This document shows positions 37,401-50,600 of a stretch of DNA of 64,000 nt, one piece after another. Source of the stretch: Niebla homalea (lineage: Eukaryota; Ascomycota; Lecanoromycetes; Lecanorales; Ramalinaceae). Position 1 is the stretch's first letter. The number at the start of each line of letters is the position of its first letter. The DNA lies in contig JAHGAU010000001.1 of assembly GCA_019925105.1 (NCBI GenBank), forward strand, positions 3,094,486 to 3,158,485, given 5' to 3'. The notes beneath the pieces are model-generated. The model did no database searches. It was not told the origin of the DNA and was given only the letters and a program-made list of their open reading frames with translations. A program made the translations under genes and the position numbers.

Positions 37401-38940
37401 TCTTATTAATTATATCTTACTTTTTATTTACTTAAATAATTATTTAGTTTCTTTTAATTTTAATTAAGTTTACTTTCTTATTAATAAACGTTAATTACCG
37501 CCTTAATTATTTAAATTCTATTTATTAATACTTAGTTTAAATTGTTTTTATTTAATTCCGTTATTTTCTTTTATTAATTTTTTCACTTTTTTTATAATTA
37601 ACTTAAATAATCTTTTTAACCTTAAAATTTATAAGTTTATTATTTTCTTAATAATCGTTAATCCTCATTTTTTCGGCCTTATTGCCTCTTTAAACTCCCC
37701 AATATATATTCAATTCCTTCTCTAATTATATCCCTTATATTATTAGCCTTAAATACCCTTAGTAAGGGTGCCGGGGATACTACGTTAAGGGACGTAAAAT
37801 ACCGGGCCTTCTTAAATAATCACCCTGAAATCAAGTTAGTAGCTAACCCCCGGTTCTTAAATACCAAGGTTTTAATTATGGGATATCTATATTTATTTAA
37901 TATTAAGGCTTTTAATAAGTTATAAAAGTACTTAAGTATTATTAAGATCCTTAAGCGTATTAAAATAACTTATTAAATTCAATATAATATTCTTTTTAAA
38001 GTTAAATATAAAAAAGAATATAATATAAATATTAAAAAACTCTATATATTTATTATAAAAAATAATAATACTACTTAATTAACTATAAATATAATTCTTT
38101 TATTTTTTAACTTTTTTTATTAAAATAATTTATAAGCTTTTATAACAATAACTATAATTATACGGATAATTATATAAGAATACCTTAATTAAAATACCTT
38201 TTACGATATATTTACCGAGACTTATTTTTTAAGATATAAATATATAATAGAAGATTAATATTATACTTACGTTTTAATAACGTTAACTTATTATAAAGAA
38301 ATTAAAGGGGATTAAAGCTCCGTAAAACCTATTAAATAATGCGGATAAGGGAATCCGGTTATAATATTAATATTTTTTATTTTAAATAATAAAAAGTACT
38401 TTATAAAGGACGCGTATATATAATAACTTATTCCTATTAATATTAACGATACCAATAATAACCATTTTAATACCGGTAACGTTTTCTATTATAACCTTAA
38501 TTCCTAATTAAATAATCGTTTAAGTAAAACCTTTAAAAAGAATAAAATTAATTATAATTAATTTAAAAAGGAACTTATATATTAAAAAAATAAGTTACTT
38601 ATATTTTATTATATTAATTAAGTTAGTTTTACCCTTAAAGAATAATAAGTAATTTATAATTAACTTAATTATAAGGTTATTATATAATAATTTCACTTAT
38701 TTAATAATATTTCCCTTAAAAAGTAACTCATTATAAGTAATAAAGATAAAGAATAATCCCCGTTATTAAGCCCGGTATAATACAATTAAATTATTACCTC
38801 CCGACGAAAAATTAACGTATATAGTAAAAATATATTAAAGCTTATTAATTAATCCCTAATAAATTAATAATAATTTTAAATCTGGGATTTATAATTAAAA
38901 CTTAACCGGTATTTAACCGTTATACCGGATTATATTACGG
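31446..38940. other. RIPed DNA, unassigned
   Basis: Seven and a half kilobases of heavily RIPed sequence. I read parts of it in both directions and found no reverse transcriptase, integrase or transposase motif that I would defend. A minus-strand frame near 34,920-34,740 (readable pieces such as YTPGNSYFGINIP) is open but unrecognised. It probably holds further element relics. Confidence 0.4.
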
Positions 38941-40000
38941 TATATTATTAATTATATATTAACCCTTATAATTTTTATTTACCGCTTTTATAATTATTTA
39001 AAACCGGTTAACCGCCTTTAATTAAATATTTTTATTATATTAAGTTTATTTTATTACTTAAGTAATAAAGTGAGAATCCTTATAGCTACCTTTTTGGATC
39101 CTAGCCGATAATATAGGTCTGGGCAAGACTTTTATTATATTAACGTTAATCGTTTTCGGGGCTTTTAAGGTTAGGATTTAAGCTCTTAAAACCGATATTA
39201 ATAATTATTAATCTTAATCCTTTAAACCCGATATTAACGTACGCCGGTCCCCGTCTCTTATTATTGCTATTAATATACGTTAATCCTTATCCTTTTTATT
39301 ATTATTTCCTATTGCTTTAATTAACGTTTAACGTTAATAACGTTATAAAATTAAATTAAAGCAGAAATTCCGGCGTAAATTACTTAAATATTAAAATTAT
39401 ATATATAAGCTTATTTTAATAATAATAGTATTTAACGGAATAAAAGTTTAAAGTAAAAAAGTTAAGAATTTTTTAAACTTATTTTATTAAATTTATTATA
39501 ATGGTTTTTAAAAACTTGTAATTAGAATTATTAAACGTTAATTTATTATTAACGATATTTAAGTACTTATAAATAACCTTTATTTATTACCGGACGACCT
39601 TAAGATTAACTTAACGTTTATTCTTATAAATTATTAAACGTAATCGGTTTATATTATTTTTATTAATATTAAAATAACTCTTATTAATTAAAACGATAAT
39701 AAATATATAATAAAAAATAATTGAATAAATGTTTTTTTTTATAATATATGCTTATTATTAAATAAATTCGTGCTTTAACTTTTTATTTCTTTAATATTTT
39801 TTTTATAGGTCGTTTTAAATAAATTATAATATATTAAGAATTACTTAATTAAAACTTATATTAATATCGTAAGATTAAATATATTAATATTAAATATATT
39901 ATCGGTAACCCCGATATTAAATCATTTAATAAATTTAAAAAACCTTTTACGGTTAATTTAAAAGCCTTAATAAATAAAATTAACGCTTAAATTTAATAAT
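38940..40000 (+). pseudogene. SNF2-family helicase/ATPase relic (N-terminal ATPase lobe)
   Basis: At 39,098 the + strand reads ILADNIGLGKTFIILTLIV, the Walker A motif of SNF2 proteins (normally ILADDMGLGKT). Near 39,872 it reads RLNILILNILSVTPILNHLI and continues NLKNLLRL, matching the conserved SNF2 segment ending in TGTP.xN and the following leucine-rich helix. Between them a region near 39,805-39,845 fits a mutated DEAH box. Stops and missing Trp/Gln codons agree with RIP. The C-terminal lobe (to ~41,400) was not convincingly seen. Such a gene may be a subtelomeric repeat family or cargo of an element; RIP implies it existed in more than one copy. Confidence 0.7.
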
Positions 40001-41452
40001 AATCTTAACGTTAAAAAGGATATTAAGTTAATCGTATATAAGTAAACTTACGTTTTATTATTAAGACGGCCGTTAACGCTTTAAGATATTAATCGTTATC
40101 TATATTTTTTTAATTTTAACGTTTTTTATTATTACGTTATTATAATATATAAAATTAATATAATAATATCTTCTATAATTACGGAAGTTATTTTTCCGCC
40201 TATTCTTTATTTATTATAAGTTAAAAGGATTATAATAATAATACTTTATAATAAAAATAAAATCAGAAATTATATTCTTTTAATTATATAAATAACGGTT
40301 AAATTAATTATATTAATAAAGTACGTATCGGCTTATAATTTATATTATAATAATACTACCCTTTATTTATTAAAAGGCTTTAATAAGGATATTAACGTTA
40401 ATTTATTCAATATTAAATATTATAAAGGTTTATATTTTTTAACCGATAATATAAAGTTTTAAAAGTTATTTTATAATATAATAATTATATAAAAGCATTT
40501 ATAAAAGTATTTCCCGATTTATATTAATTATAAAGTTACTTATTATAACCTAATAATATAGGCCCGCCCCGAGAACCCGTATTATAAGGATTAAGTAAAT
40601 ATAGTTTACTTTATTACCGGGTTTTTAGTTAAAATACGGACCCTTATTAATATTATATAGTATATTTATACCGGTGAAAATCGCCGTTAACTTTTAGTTT
40701 TTTATAATTAATTAATTACTTAATAATTTATTAAGTTTAATTTAAAGAACCTAAGTTTCCAGATTATAAGAATTTAAGTTACTTAATCCGTTAAAGAATG
40801 AAAAAAGGTAATTTTTTATTTTACGGATCCTATTTAAATTAACGTTTAAGTCTTAATTACGAATATTTATATTATTATAATTATTTATAATTTATAAGAA
40901 TACGTATTAAATATAATATTTATTAATATTCCCTTAAATATATAAGTTAAATTCTAAATTAAAGGCCGCTTAATATACTTAAGATAATATTATTATATCT
41001 ATATTTAAATTTTTACCGTAAATTATTTATATAATTAAATTTTATAATTTATAATTACGTATAAAATAATAAGGATTATTATAGGATAAAAATATATATA
41101 AATTATTTTAGATAATTTATAGAAAGCCGTAAAAGTTTTAAAGAAGGAGTTAATAGATAATAACGGGACGGTAAATAATATCTAGATCCGTAAAAAGGCA
41201 ATCGATTATTATACTTTAAGGTTATTTTAATAAATATTTAAAGAATATTTATTCCGGTAGAAGTAAAATTATATAACGGATTTAATAATTAAAAACGACC
41301 TTCTAAAAGAATTTTACTTTTAGGCCCGTTATAATCTCCTTATTAACCGCGTTTTATAATTTATTAAGCGTAAACTTAAATAAGGTAAATTACCCGTAAA
41401 GTTTTTATTATTAAGTTAATTTTTATATAAAAGATAAATATTCTTAAGTAGA
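40001..41452. other. RIPed DNA between SNF2 relic and LINE
   Basis: This probably includes the remainder of the SNF2-like gene and the 5' untranslated part of the LINE, but I could not read a helicase C-terminal motif. The junction just before 41,453 lies where CA and TG dinucleotides reappear. Confidence 0.4.
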
Positions 41453-44400
41453 GATGGCGACGAACAACGGGACCCCAGAGGTCAGAAACGATGCACGCGT
41501 ATATAGCTTAAGTGATAGTGAGAATAGTACCTTAAATGCGATAGGCAGAAGCGGAATAATAATAAGGGTAGAAGGGAAGGAAGGGCAAGCGGCCTAGGTT
41601 GATAGGAACGGTAATAAGTCGTACGAATAACGCGATAAATACGAGATAAAACGGCCTTAAATCGAATAGGAAGTTTATAGTTAATAAGATACACGTAAAG
41701 GGACGTATATAATGCGTAAAGGTATTATTATAAAGGGTAATAAATAAAGGGCGGAAAGGACGAGGATAATACGCGGGGACGGATAAGGGGTAAGCAGAGG
41801 CGTAAAAGGCTTTATTAAATATATATAAATTAAAAGAAAGTTAAGTAAAGATAAAGAAATATTAAATGGATAAAAATAAACTATAAAAAGAGGTAGTTAT
41901 TAAATATATAAGGGAAAAGTAAAAAAGGAGGAAATAATAAGGACGTTAAAAGGCCTTTTTATAATTATATAGAAAAATATTACGTTAAAGACCTGGCCGA
42001 TATTATAAATCGGGTTACGGAAAATAAAAAACTTTTATATAAAAACGGGGAAAAATTTAAGGGAATTAAAGAGGTTACGCGGAGCTTAAAAGGCGGTAAT
42101 AAAAGCGCCGGCGGACGGAGGCAAAGGGAAATAGAAAGGATATATACAAAGTAAGAAAGCGACGGGAGAAGCTTTAAGGAAGGGAGCGGGGATAAGTTAA
42201 ATAGCGAAGACCGCGAAGGCGGTACCGGTATTAATAATAAAGGAGGTGGGGGTAAAGGAAAAGGCGGCGGTATTAAAGAAGGCAAAAATAGTAACTATAC
42301 GATTATTAGGCGAGGAAGAAAGGAGTATAACGGCGAAAGCGAACCCGCTATAATTAATAAAGGCGTTTAAGGTAATAAGAAAGTTATTAATAGAATAAAT
42401 TATTACGATACGTAAATTATAAAGCAAGGATATCCTCCTTAATATAGCCTTATTAAAGGCGAAAAAAAGGTTAAAGAAATTAAAGGGATAAGCCGGTAAA
42501 GGGGGGTATAAAATAATAAAGGTATTAAAGTAATTTTTCGTTATTGCGGTAAACGGAATATACTTAATAAGGTTTATAAAGAAGGAAGGGAAGTTACTTT
42601 AAGGCGGATAAAAAGGAGAATACGGTCCTTTACCTTAGGCTGGAGATTATCGATTATAGCCTCCCCGTTATAGTAAAAAGGCTAAACGCCTTCAGTTATA
42701 CGAAGAAATATTCTATAGTTATCTTAAGCGTAGTATTAATAAGGATATATAACGATATCCTTAATAAAGGGGTAATAAAGGGTAAGTCCCTTAAGTTAAT
42801 AAAACCTTAAGACCGGGCAGCGGATATTTATTAATACTTTAAATATTAAGGGTATAAGCATATTATTATAAGGTACCTTAATAGTACGAAATACGCAGTA
42901 TATATTAAAGGGCATAATACGTATAAATACGCTGGCTTAATAATAAAGGGCTTAACGAAGAACGCGCCGAAATATACGGCGTACGGTAATAATAGTTACT
43001 TAACGTAAAACTTACGGTATACGGTAAAAGTAAAGGAGACTTAACGTAAGGAGATTAAGATAACGGTTAAAGTTTAACGTTATAATTTATATAAACTTAA
43101 ATTAATAAGGCAATTAAAGACGGTCTTAAAACGTAAACGGAGTTTATTAAATAAGGAAGGGTAAAACGTAATAACCGATAATATAAAGAAGAGGAAGCTT
43201 ATAGTAATATTAACCTTTAAGGCCGGCCGCTTGACCGGGATTATTATTATAATAAAAAAATTAAAACAAATAATACTTAACCTTAAGAAAAGACTATTTA
43301 TATAAATAAAAATTAACGAAAAAAGCCCGATAAACGTTAATATTTAATATACTTACGCTTTTAAGGGTAATATAATATAATATACGCGGGAAGTAATTAA
43401 AGCCGTAATACTAATATTTAAATTTAAAAAAATAAAGGATATTAATATTATAACGATATAAAAGTTATTATATAATCTATATATTTATTCTTTAATTAAT
43501 TTAAAAAATGGTTTTTACCTAGCCTTTAAGGGTAATAAGACGATACGGATATACTTTTTATTAATAAAAGGTTAAATATAAATAATTAAAACGTTATTTA
43601 TTACGGAGGGAACCTATATATATTCCGGATCGTATAAAAGGGGGATATTAAGGGTACCTTAAATATTTATAATATATATAATCCGTTACCGGCCAATAAG
43701 AAGGAACCCTTTATAATCCCGTTATTTAAGGATATTATAGTTATACCCGGTAAGTACCTCTTAATAAGGGACTTTAATCTTTATTACGTTTAATAAAACG
43801 AGGACGGTTATATGATTAATTATATTGAATTTAAAAAGCTATTAATAATTATTATATAATTTAACTTTACGTTATTAATATTAAAAGGGGCTATTATATA
43901 AGAAAGCCGTAAACTTAAGATTATAATTAACTTAATATTCAACTTAAAAGGTATTATTAACTTAATTATAATATACGGACCCCGAGAAAACCTAAAATAT
44001 AATTTAAATTACGTCCTGATGTAAATGACCTTAAATTAATTTATCAACGTAACTCCGTTTTTACTATTTAAATAAGCGTAGAAAACGGTTAAGGAAGTTA
44101 AAATATTAATAAAGGCAATAAAGGTAATATTTTAATTAACGGAGCGTCCTTAACTTAATAATAAGGAATAAATCAACCGTTTTATAAAGCGGATAATAAA
44201 GGCTTTAAACGAAGTGGTTAACGTTATAATTTTAATAGTAAAGCCGTCTTAAAGAGTTAAAACTTATTAAAACGAAAAATATATAAAAATAACTATAAAG
44301 GTAAAAGCGCTTATAAAGTAAACTATTAAATATAAAAACCGGAAAACGCTTTAATAATTAAAAAAAGCGTAAAAAAAAAAAAAAAGAATTATCCGGAAGG

Positions 44401-47210
44401 CTAAATAAATATACTTCCGGGTTATAATATATAACTTGGCGGTTTCCCTTTATAATATTTAAAAGTTAATAAAATACGGTAAAAAACGGAGTGGGAAACC
44501 TAAATTTATTTTTAAGTTTTTACCCTTAAAAGACCAAACGGTACGGTAATGAACACCTTTAACGGCAAAATTAAGGCTCTTAAAAAGGCGTTCTTTCCCC
44601 GTTACCGGAAGTTAACTTAATAGATATCGACGGTACGGTATATTTTAAATTAATAATAATAAGTAAAATAATAACTTAAAAGATAATAATTAAGGCGATT
44701 AATAGGCCGAAGAAGGATAAGGCCCCCGGACTTAACGGCATATTAAATAAGTTTTTATTTATAATAACGTTATTATTTAAAGAGGTCTTTATTTACCTAT
44801 TTTAAGTTTACCTTAATATAGGATATTACCCCCGTAGATTTAAAGAGGCTAAGATAATTATCCTTAAGAAGCCGGCCAAATTAAATTACTTAGAAATAAA
44901 GTCGTATAAACTTATAATATTCTTTTATACGTTAAAAAAGGCTTTAAAAATAATAATCGTAAAAATCCTAAATAATTACGTAGAAGGGTATAAGTTGTTC
45001 CCCGATTAATAAATAAAGGTAAAAAAAAGGACGGTTAACGGAGACGGCTTTTAAAGGCTTAATTAATAATATATATACGGTATAAAACTATAGGAAAAAG
45101 TATATTATAAGTCTTTTTTTCTTTAAATATTATAAAGGCGTTCAATAAAGTAAATTATTAAAGGTTATTATATAATTTACGGAAAAAGAAGGTTTTATTT
45201 TTCTTTATAAATTAAATAGAAAGTTTCTTAAGTAATTAAGCGACGTTAATTAACTTAAAATAAAAGATAAATACGATAAAGCCCGCAATAATAAGGATTC
45301 CTTAAGGGTTACTTATCTTTTTAATCTTATTCCTATTCTTTAACGGCTTACTTATTAAAGACTTAATAAAGTTAAAATAAAAGGTTTAAATAAAGGGCTT
45401 TATTAACGATATTTACCTTTTAACTTATAGTACGTTTATTTATATAAACTATTTAAAGTTAAAATAAACTTATAAAGTTTACTTACGATAAATAAAGATA
45501 TATAAGGCTTAATTCACCTTATATAAGTATAAACTTATTTATATAATAAGGAGCCCGAAGTTATATAATATAATAGTTATAGTAAATTTAAGTAATATAA
45601 TAATAAAACCGGAAGTTAATATTAAGGTACTTAATTTATAAATCGATAGGAAACTAGATTAAAAGGATTATATAAAAAAGGTCCAGAAGAAAATAATTTT
45701 ATAGGAGAAGGGCCTTATTTACCTTATAGCGTTAACGTAAAAAACTACCTTATAAAAAATTAAAACTATTTATTAAATGGTTATAAAGCCTGTGATAACG
45801 TACGTAATAGCTATTTAATACATACCTGAAAGTACGCCTAAATATAGGAAAGAGCCCGTCCGGTAACTGTAAAAGGTTTAAAACCGATACTTAAGAATAA
45901 TAAGTAAAGTATATAAAGCGACTCCCATCCCGGTACTAGAATCCAAGGTCTTTATATTATTAATAAAGCTAGCCCTAAATTAAATAATTACTTAAATAAG
46001 GCTTAAAAGGGGTACGAACTTAACTATATTAATAAAAAATGAACATATTTGCCAGAACTATAAAAAACCTTAAATAAGAAAGCGTAAAGAAGCGGTACTT
46101 ACCCCCTACGGAAGTTAAATTAAAGTAAATTAAAAAAAAGGTCGACTTAACTTACGTTTAAAAAGTTAACGTAAGAATATATAAACTCTTATTTAAAATA
46201 AAAATAACGGAGGAGAAGAAGGCTATAAGGGCGAAGTTAATAACGATTACTTTATAGACTATAAGGAAGTAAATAAAGCGTTAACGTAGATATAAAGAAT
46301 TAATCCTTTAAAAACGATAATACCCAGTATTAAATAATAATAAAGTTATTAATAAATATTTCCGGCGTTACGGGATTATAAGGAAAAGTAATAATACGCT
46401 AATAATTTAATTCCGGATAAGTAAAAATGGCTTAATTTACTTTTTTTTTATTATATATACCGGTAGCCGGATTAACGTTAATTGTAAATATAGGTAATAA
46501 AAATAAGATGCTATATACGTATTAATCTCTTATTTATTATTTAAGGAGCTTAAACTGGGATTAATTAAAAGGGTAGGGATTAATAATTATTATTAAATGC
46601 TTATTAGTAAAAAGGGTATTAAAGCGGCTATTAAATTTATAATAGCTATAAACTTATTATTATAGTTCAGCTTAACTAAGGAAATAAAAAAAGTAATCGA
46701 GGATTTAATTAAGAAACTTCGCCGTTAACTTAAGGGTAAAAAAGCAGCGGCGGGAAAACTATACTTAATAAGGGGTTAAAAAGGCTATAAATACCGGGGC
46801 GGCGTAAAAAATGATACTATATTAATCGGTAAAGTTATACGAATAAGGTAATAATAATATACGTATCGGTAAAGATATTTAATAATATAATCGGAATTCT
46901 AAAATTTTAACATTAAATAGACCCGTAAGGTAACGGAAGAGTAATAGGTTTAAAAGTAACCCTTAAATAGATTTAATCGTAATATTATAGGTTTTCTTGG
47001 AAAAGGCGTATGAATAAATTCCTATTCTTTAAATGGCCGTAAATGCTTTTAGCCCTTAAAACGTAAGTAAAGGCTAGGTGGACACTGGTTTTTATTCTTA
47101 ACGTTATAGATATCGGGTTTTTGCGGTTATTAATAAGGTTAAATAACCGAGTATTAGGGAACGCCGGAATTAGCTTAGCTAGATCCGTAGTATAAATCAA
47201 TCAATCAATC
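41453..47210 (+). mobile_element. Tad1-like LINE (non-LTR retrotransposon), RIPed
   Basis: The + strand begins with an ATG at 41,453 (MATNNGTPEVRNDARVYSLS), the lightly mutated start of ORF1. CCHC zinc-knuckle remnants read at about 42,830-42,960 (YKHIIIRYLNSTKYA, KGHNTYKYAG). ORF2 endonuclease reads at about 43,750-43,930 (YLLIRDFNLYYV; FNFTLLILKGAII). Reverse transcriptase reads at about 44,810-44,950 (IGYYPRRFKEAKIIILKKPA, then YLEIKSYKL) and 45,395-45,430 (GFINDIYLLTYST, the xxDD box). RNase H reads near 46,455-46,490 (IYTGSRIN). The 3' end has a short (ATCA)n-type tail at about 47,187-47,210, as many LINEs do. Length (~5.8 kb) suits a nearly complete copy disabled by RIP. Confidence 0.87.
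47187..47210 (+). repeat. LINE 3' tail of (ATCA)n
   Basis: Four tandem ATCA units close the LINE similarity, in place of a poly(A) tail. Confidence 0.65.
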
Positions 47211-47374
47211 AATATAAAAGATAATAAAGATCTTTAATTTATTCTTAAAGTATATATATAAAAGTAATTTATTATTTAATAAAAATATTTTAATAAATAA
47301 AAAATTAATAAGCAGAAATCCGATAAAAAGGAATATAAATAAGAAATAATTACTAAAAATATAAAGTAATAATC

Positions 47375-47603
47375 TAACATTATTAATGTCTGGACTTTAT
47401 ATGAAGTACGGATAGCTAACCAATAGGAGAGGCTGTATATAGTAAGTCATCTATTAAGTTTTAAATTTAAACTTTATATAAAGTACGGATACTTTATCTT
47501 AATATATCTTAAAAATTAAGTACTTAATTTATTAACTTTCTATATAAAAGTTATAGAATAAAGTAAGCGTATTTAAATGAATTTTTATTAATAAAATTTT
47601 ATA
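47375..47603 (+). repeat. 5' LTR, copy 1
   Basis: Most heavily RIPed of the three copies. It ends in AAAATTTTATA and is followed by AAGCCATTATTAAAG, the same internal start as copy 3. Confidence 0.75.
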
Positions 47604-50600
47604 AAGCCATTATTAAAGAAATATTATTTATAATATTTCTTACTTAAAATACGGAAAGCGACTTTATATAATTTAACTTAAATCCTTAAAATTAAATTTA
47701 TATAAAATACTTTAAACTATTTCTTTTAATATATATTTTTTATAATTATACTTTATATACTTAAATTATATCCGGTTTATTTTAACTTTTATAAATTATA
47801 TTTACTTATTTCCTTTATTTTCTTACGATATAGAGAACGTTAAATTACGGTATTTCCCTTAATATAAAGTAATTTTTTATATAAAGTATTAATATTATAT
47901 TATAATTAAAAATATTAAGTAATATTTTTAAGATTAATATATAGTTAAAAAGCGTTAAGTTCAAAATATAATAAATAAGATTATTTTTCTTAAGCTTTCT
48001 TTTCTTTTGGATATAATACTTCTTTTATTATATAATCCGTCGATTAAAGGCTTTTAAATTAAAAAGTTCTTTAAGTATACTTTATTATATTATAATAATA
48101 AAGCAACTATATATAGTTAAGTAAAAAAGAAAGTTATAAAATATATCTTTAAAACGTATAAGGTTAAACTTAAGAAAAAAATAAAGTTAATTAAAAAAAT
48201 AATTAAATTAATTAATATATAGTTATTCTTTTAATATTTATTATATTAATAGTTTAAAGTTAATTTTATTATAATAACTATTCCTTTTTATTTTTTAATA
48301 ATAAACTATATATATTAAAGTTTAAATAACTCTTATTAATAAAGTTAATATAATTAAGAAGAATAATTTAAAAAATTTAATTTAAATCTTTAACTTTATA
48401 AAGCTTAAATTCCTTTTTAACTATTTAATATTAATATTATACCGTTCTTAAAAGGGCTACCTATAAATAAAAAAACGTTTAATAATTTATTAAAGGTAAT
48501 TATATATAATAAGTCCTCGTAATTATAATTATATATAGTATTAATTAATATAAATAAAAAATCCGAAGAGTTATTAATAAAGATCTTAATTAATAAAGGT
48601 ATATTAAACCGTATAAAGTATTTACGTTATTATTATTATTTTAAATTAAGTCGGTATATTATAAATCGGGTAATATTACGTTATTTAAATAGCTTTTATT
48701 TTAATTATTTATAAATAATCCCTTTTATTAAAGTCTAGGAAATAATAATATTAAGTAAATATACGGACCTTTAGAGTTTATTATTGGTTTTCTTTATACG
48801 GATTTTCCATTAATTAAATTATTATTTATATTCTTGGTTTTTTTATTATAATTATAAGTTTTAAATATACGTTTAATAAGTTTTAAAAATTATAAAAAGA
48901 TTATATATAATTAATTTATTTTATATAAGCTTTAATAAATATTTTTATAAAATTAATAATAATAATAATTTAAATAATTTAAATAAAGAAAATATTTAAT
49001 TATATATATAAGTATTACGTAAAACGATTAATTAACTTTTAGCTGGTTTAATTTATTAATTATATATGTAAAATATTTTTTTATTATTAATTATTATATA
49101 TAATATTTATTAAGCTTTATATAAAAATAAAGCTTAAATTACGGTTATAGAGTTCCATCCTTTTTTAAATAATATAATTTATTATATATAATTATTCCTT
49201 CTTAATTATTATTTATATTTTTATTAACGTTAATATCCTTAGCCGTAATTATAGGATTTTATATTAAAATAATATTAATAATATTTGGTTAATAATACTT
49301 TAAGTTTAATAACGGAATTAAGTTATTAACGACTTATATATCGGATTATTAATAATAATTTTATCCGATTCCCCGTTATAACGATTTTAGATAACTTTAT
49401 ATAGATTAATTATACTTATTTTAAGTTATAAATTAATTATTAATAAAAAGGATTATAATTAATATTTTAATAAGCTTTAAAGATTTTATTTAAAGATTTA
49501 TTCTTTAATTTAATTAAATTATAACGGTTTCCCGTTTCTTTATTATAAAATAACTTTACGGAAAAGAAGCTTAAATAAAGTTTCCTTAAAAATTAACGTA
49601 ATAAATTAAATAACGTATAAAATAAGCTTTTTAAATAATTATATATAAATATTAATTTATATAATTAATTTTTTACGTTAAAGTCCTTTAAGGATTTATT
49701 AAATCTTAATATTAACTTTAATTTAAACCGTATAAAGATTAAAAGCTATTTTAATCGGTATTAATAGTTTTTATAATTAATTATGATTTTAATTTATATA
49801 ATTATAGGATTATTATTTTAACGTAAAAAGTTATTAAGTCTTTTATAATATAATTAAAAGACTTTTTATAATATTTATATTTTATAAAGGTTATTAATAG
49901 TTACTTTAGGTTATTATAAATTATTTTAACGTATAAGGTTCCGATTAATTATATAGTTCTTACCTTTTTAATTAAGGAATCTTATTATCCGTTATTTAAT
50001 TTATATATATATTTTTTTTTTTACTTTTTTTATAATTATATATTAATAAATACCTTATAAGGCTTCCTATTTTTCTCCGATTTATAAATATGGTTACCGA
50101 ATAGCTTCTTTTTATATATTAAGAAGTATACCGTATAACTATTAAAAGTTTAATTAAGCCCGTAATTTTAACGATATATAATTATCGCTTTTAACCGATA
50201 ATTTCTTTAAGGATTAAGCTATTAATTCTATAGGATTATACCTTAATAAAGGCTCCCGGATAATTCTTCGGATTTTAATCTTAAAAAAGTAAAGTTAAGC
50301 GAGGATTTTATTATAGAGATTATTAATAACGTTTATTATATTTAAGCCATATATATAACCCGTATAAATCGTAATTATTATAATAATACCCTATCGTTTA
50401 CGTTTAAATTAAACGATAATCTACTTAGGGAATTCTATGACTTAAATAAGAGTTAATATTAATTATATTATATATAAGATTTTATCCAGATTATATTTAA
50501 TTAAAAATAGCCGGTAAGCGCCTTTATAAAGTAGCCTTTAATATAAAAACGGTTTACCTTTAATTTATAATTAAAAGTCCATTTATAACTTTAAACTTAA

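Noticed and set aside
46985..47200. 71-codon minus-strand frame
   Set aside because: It is antisense to the 3' part of the LINE and has no domain.
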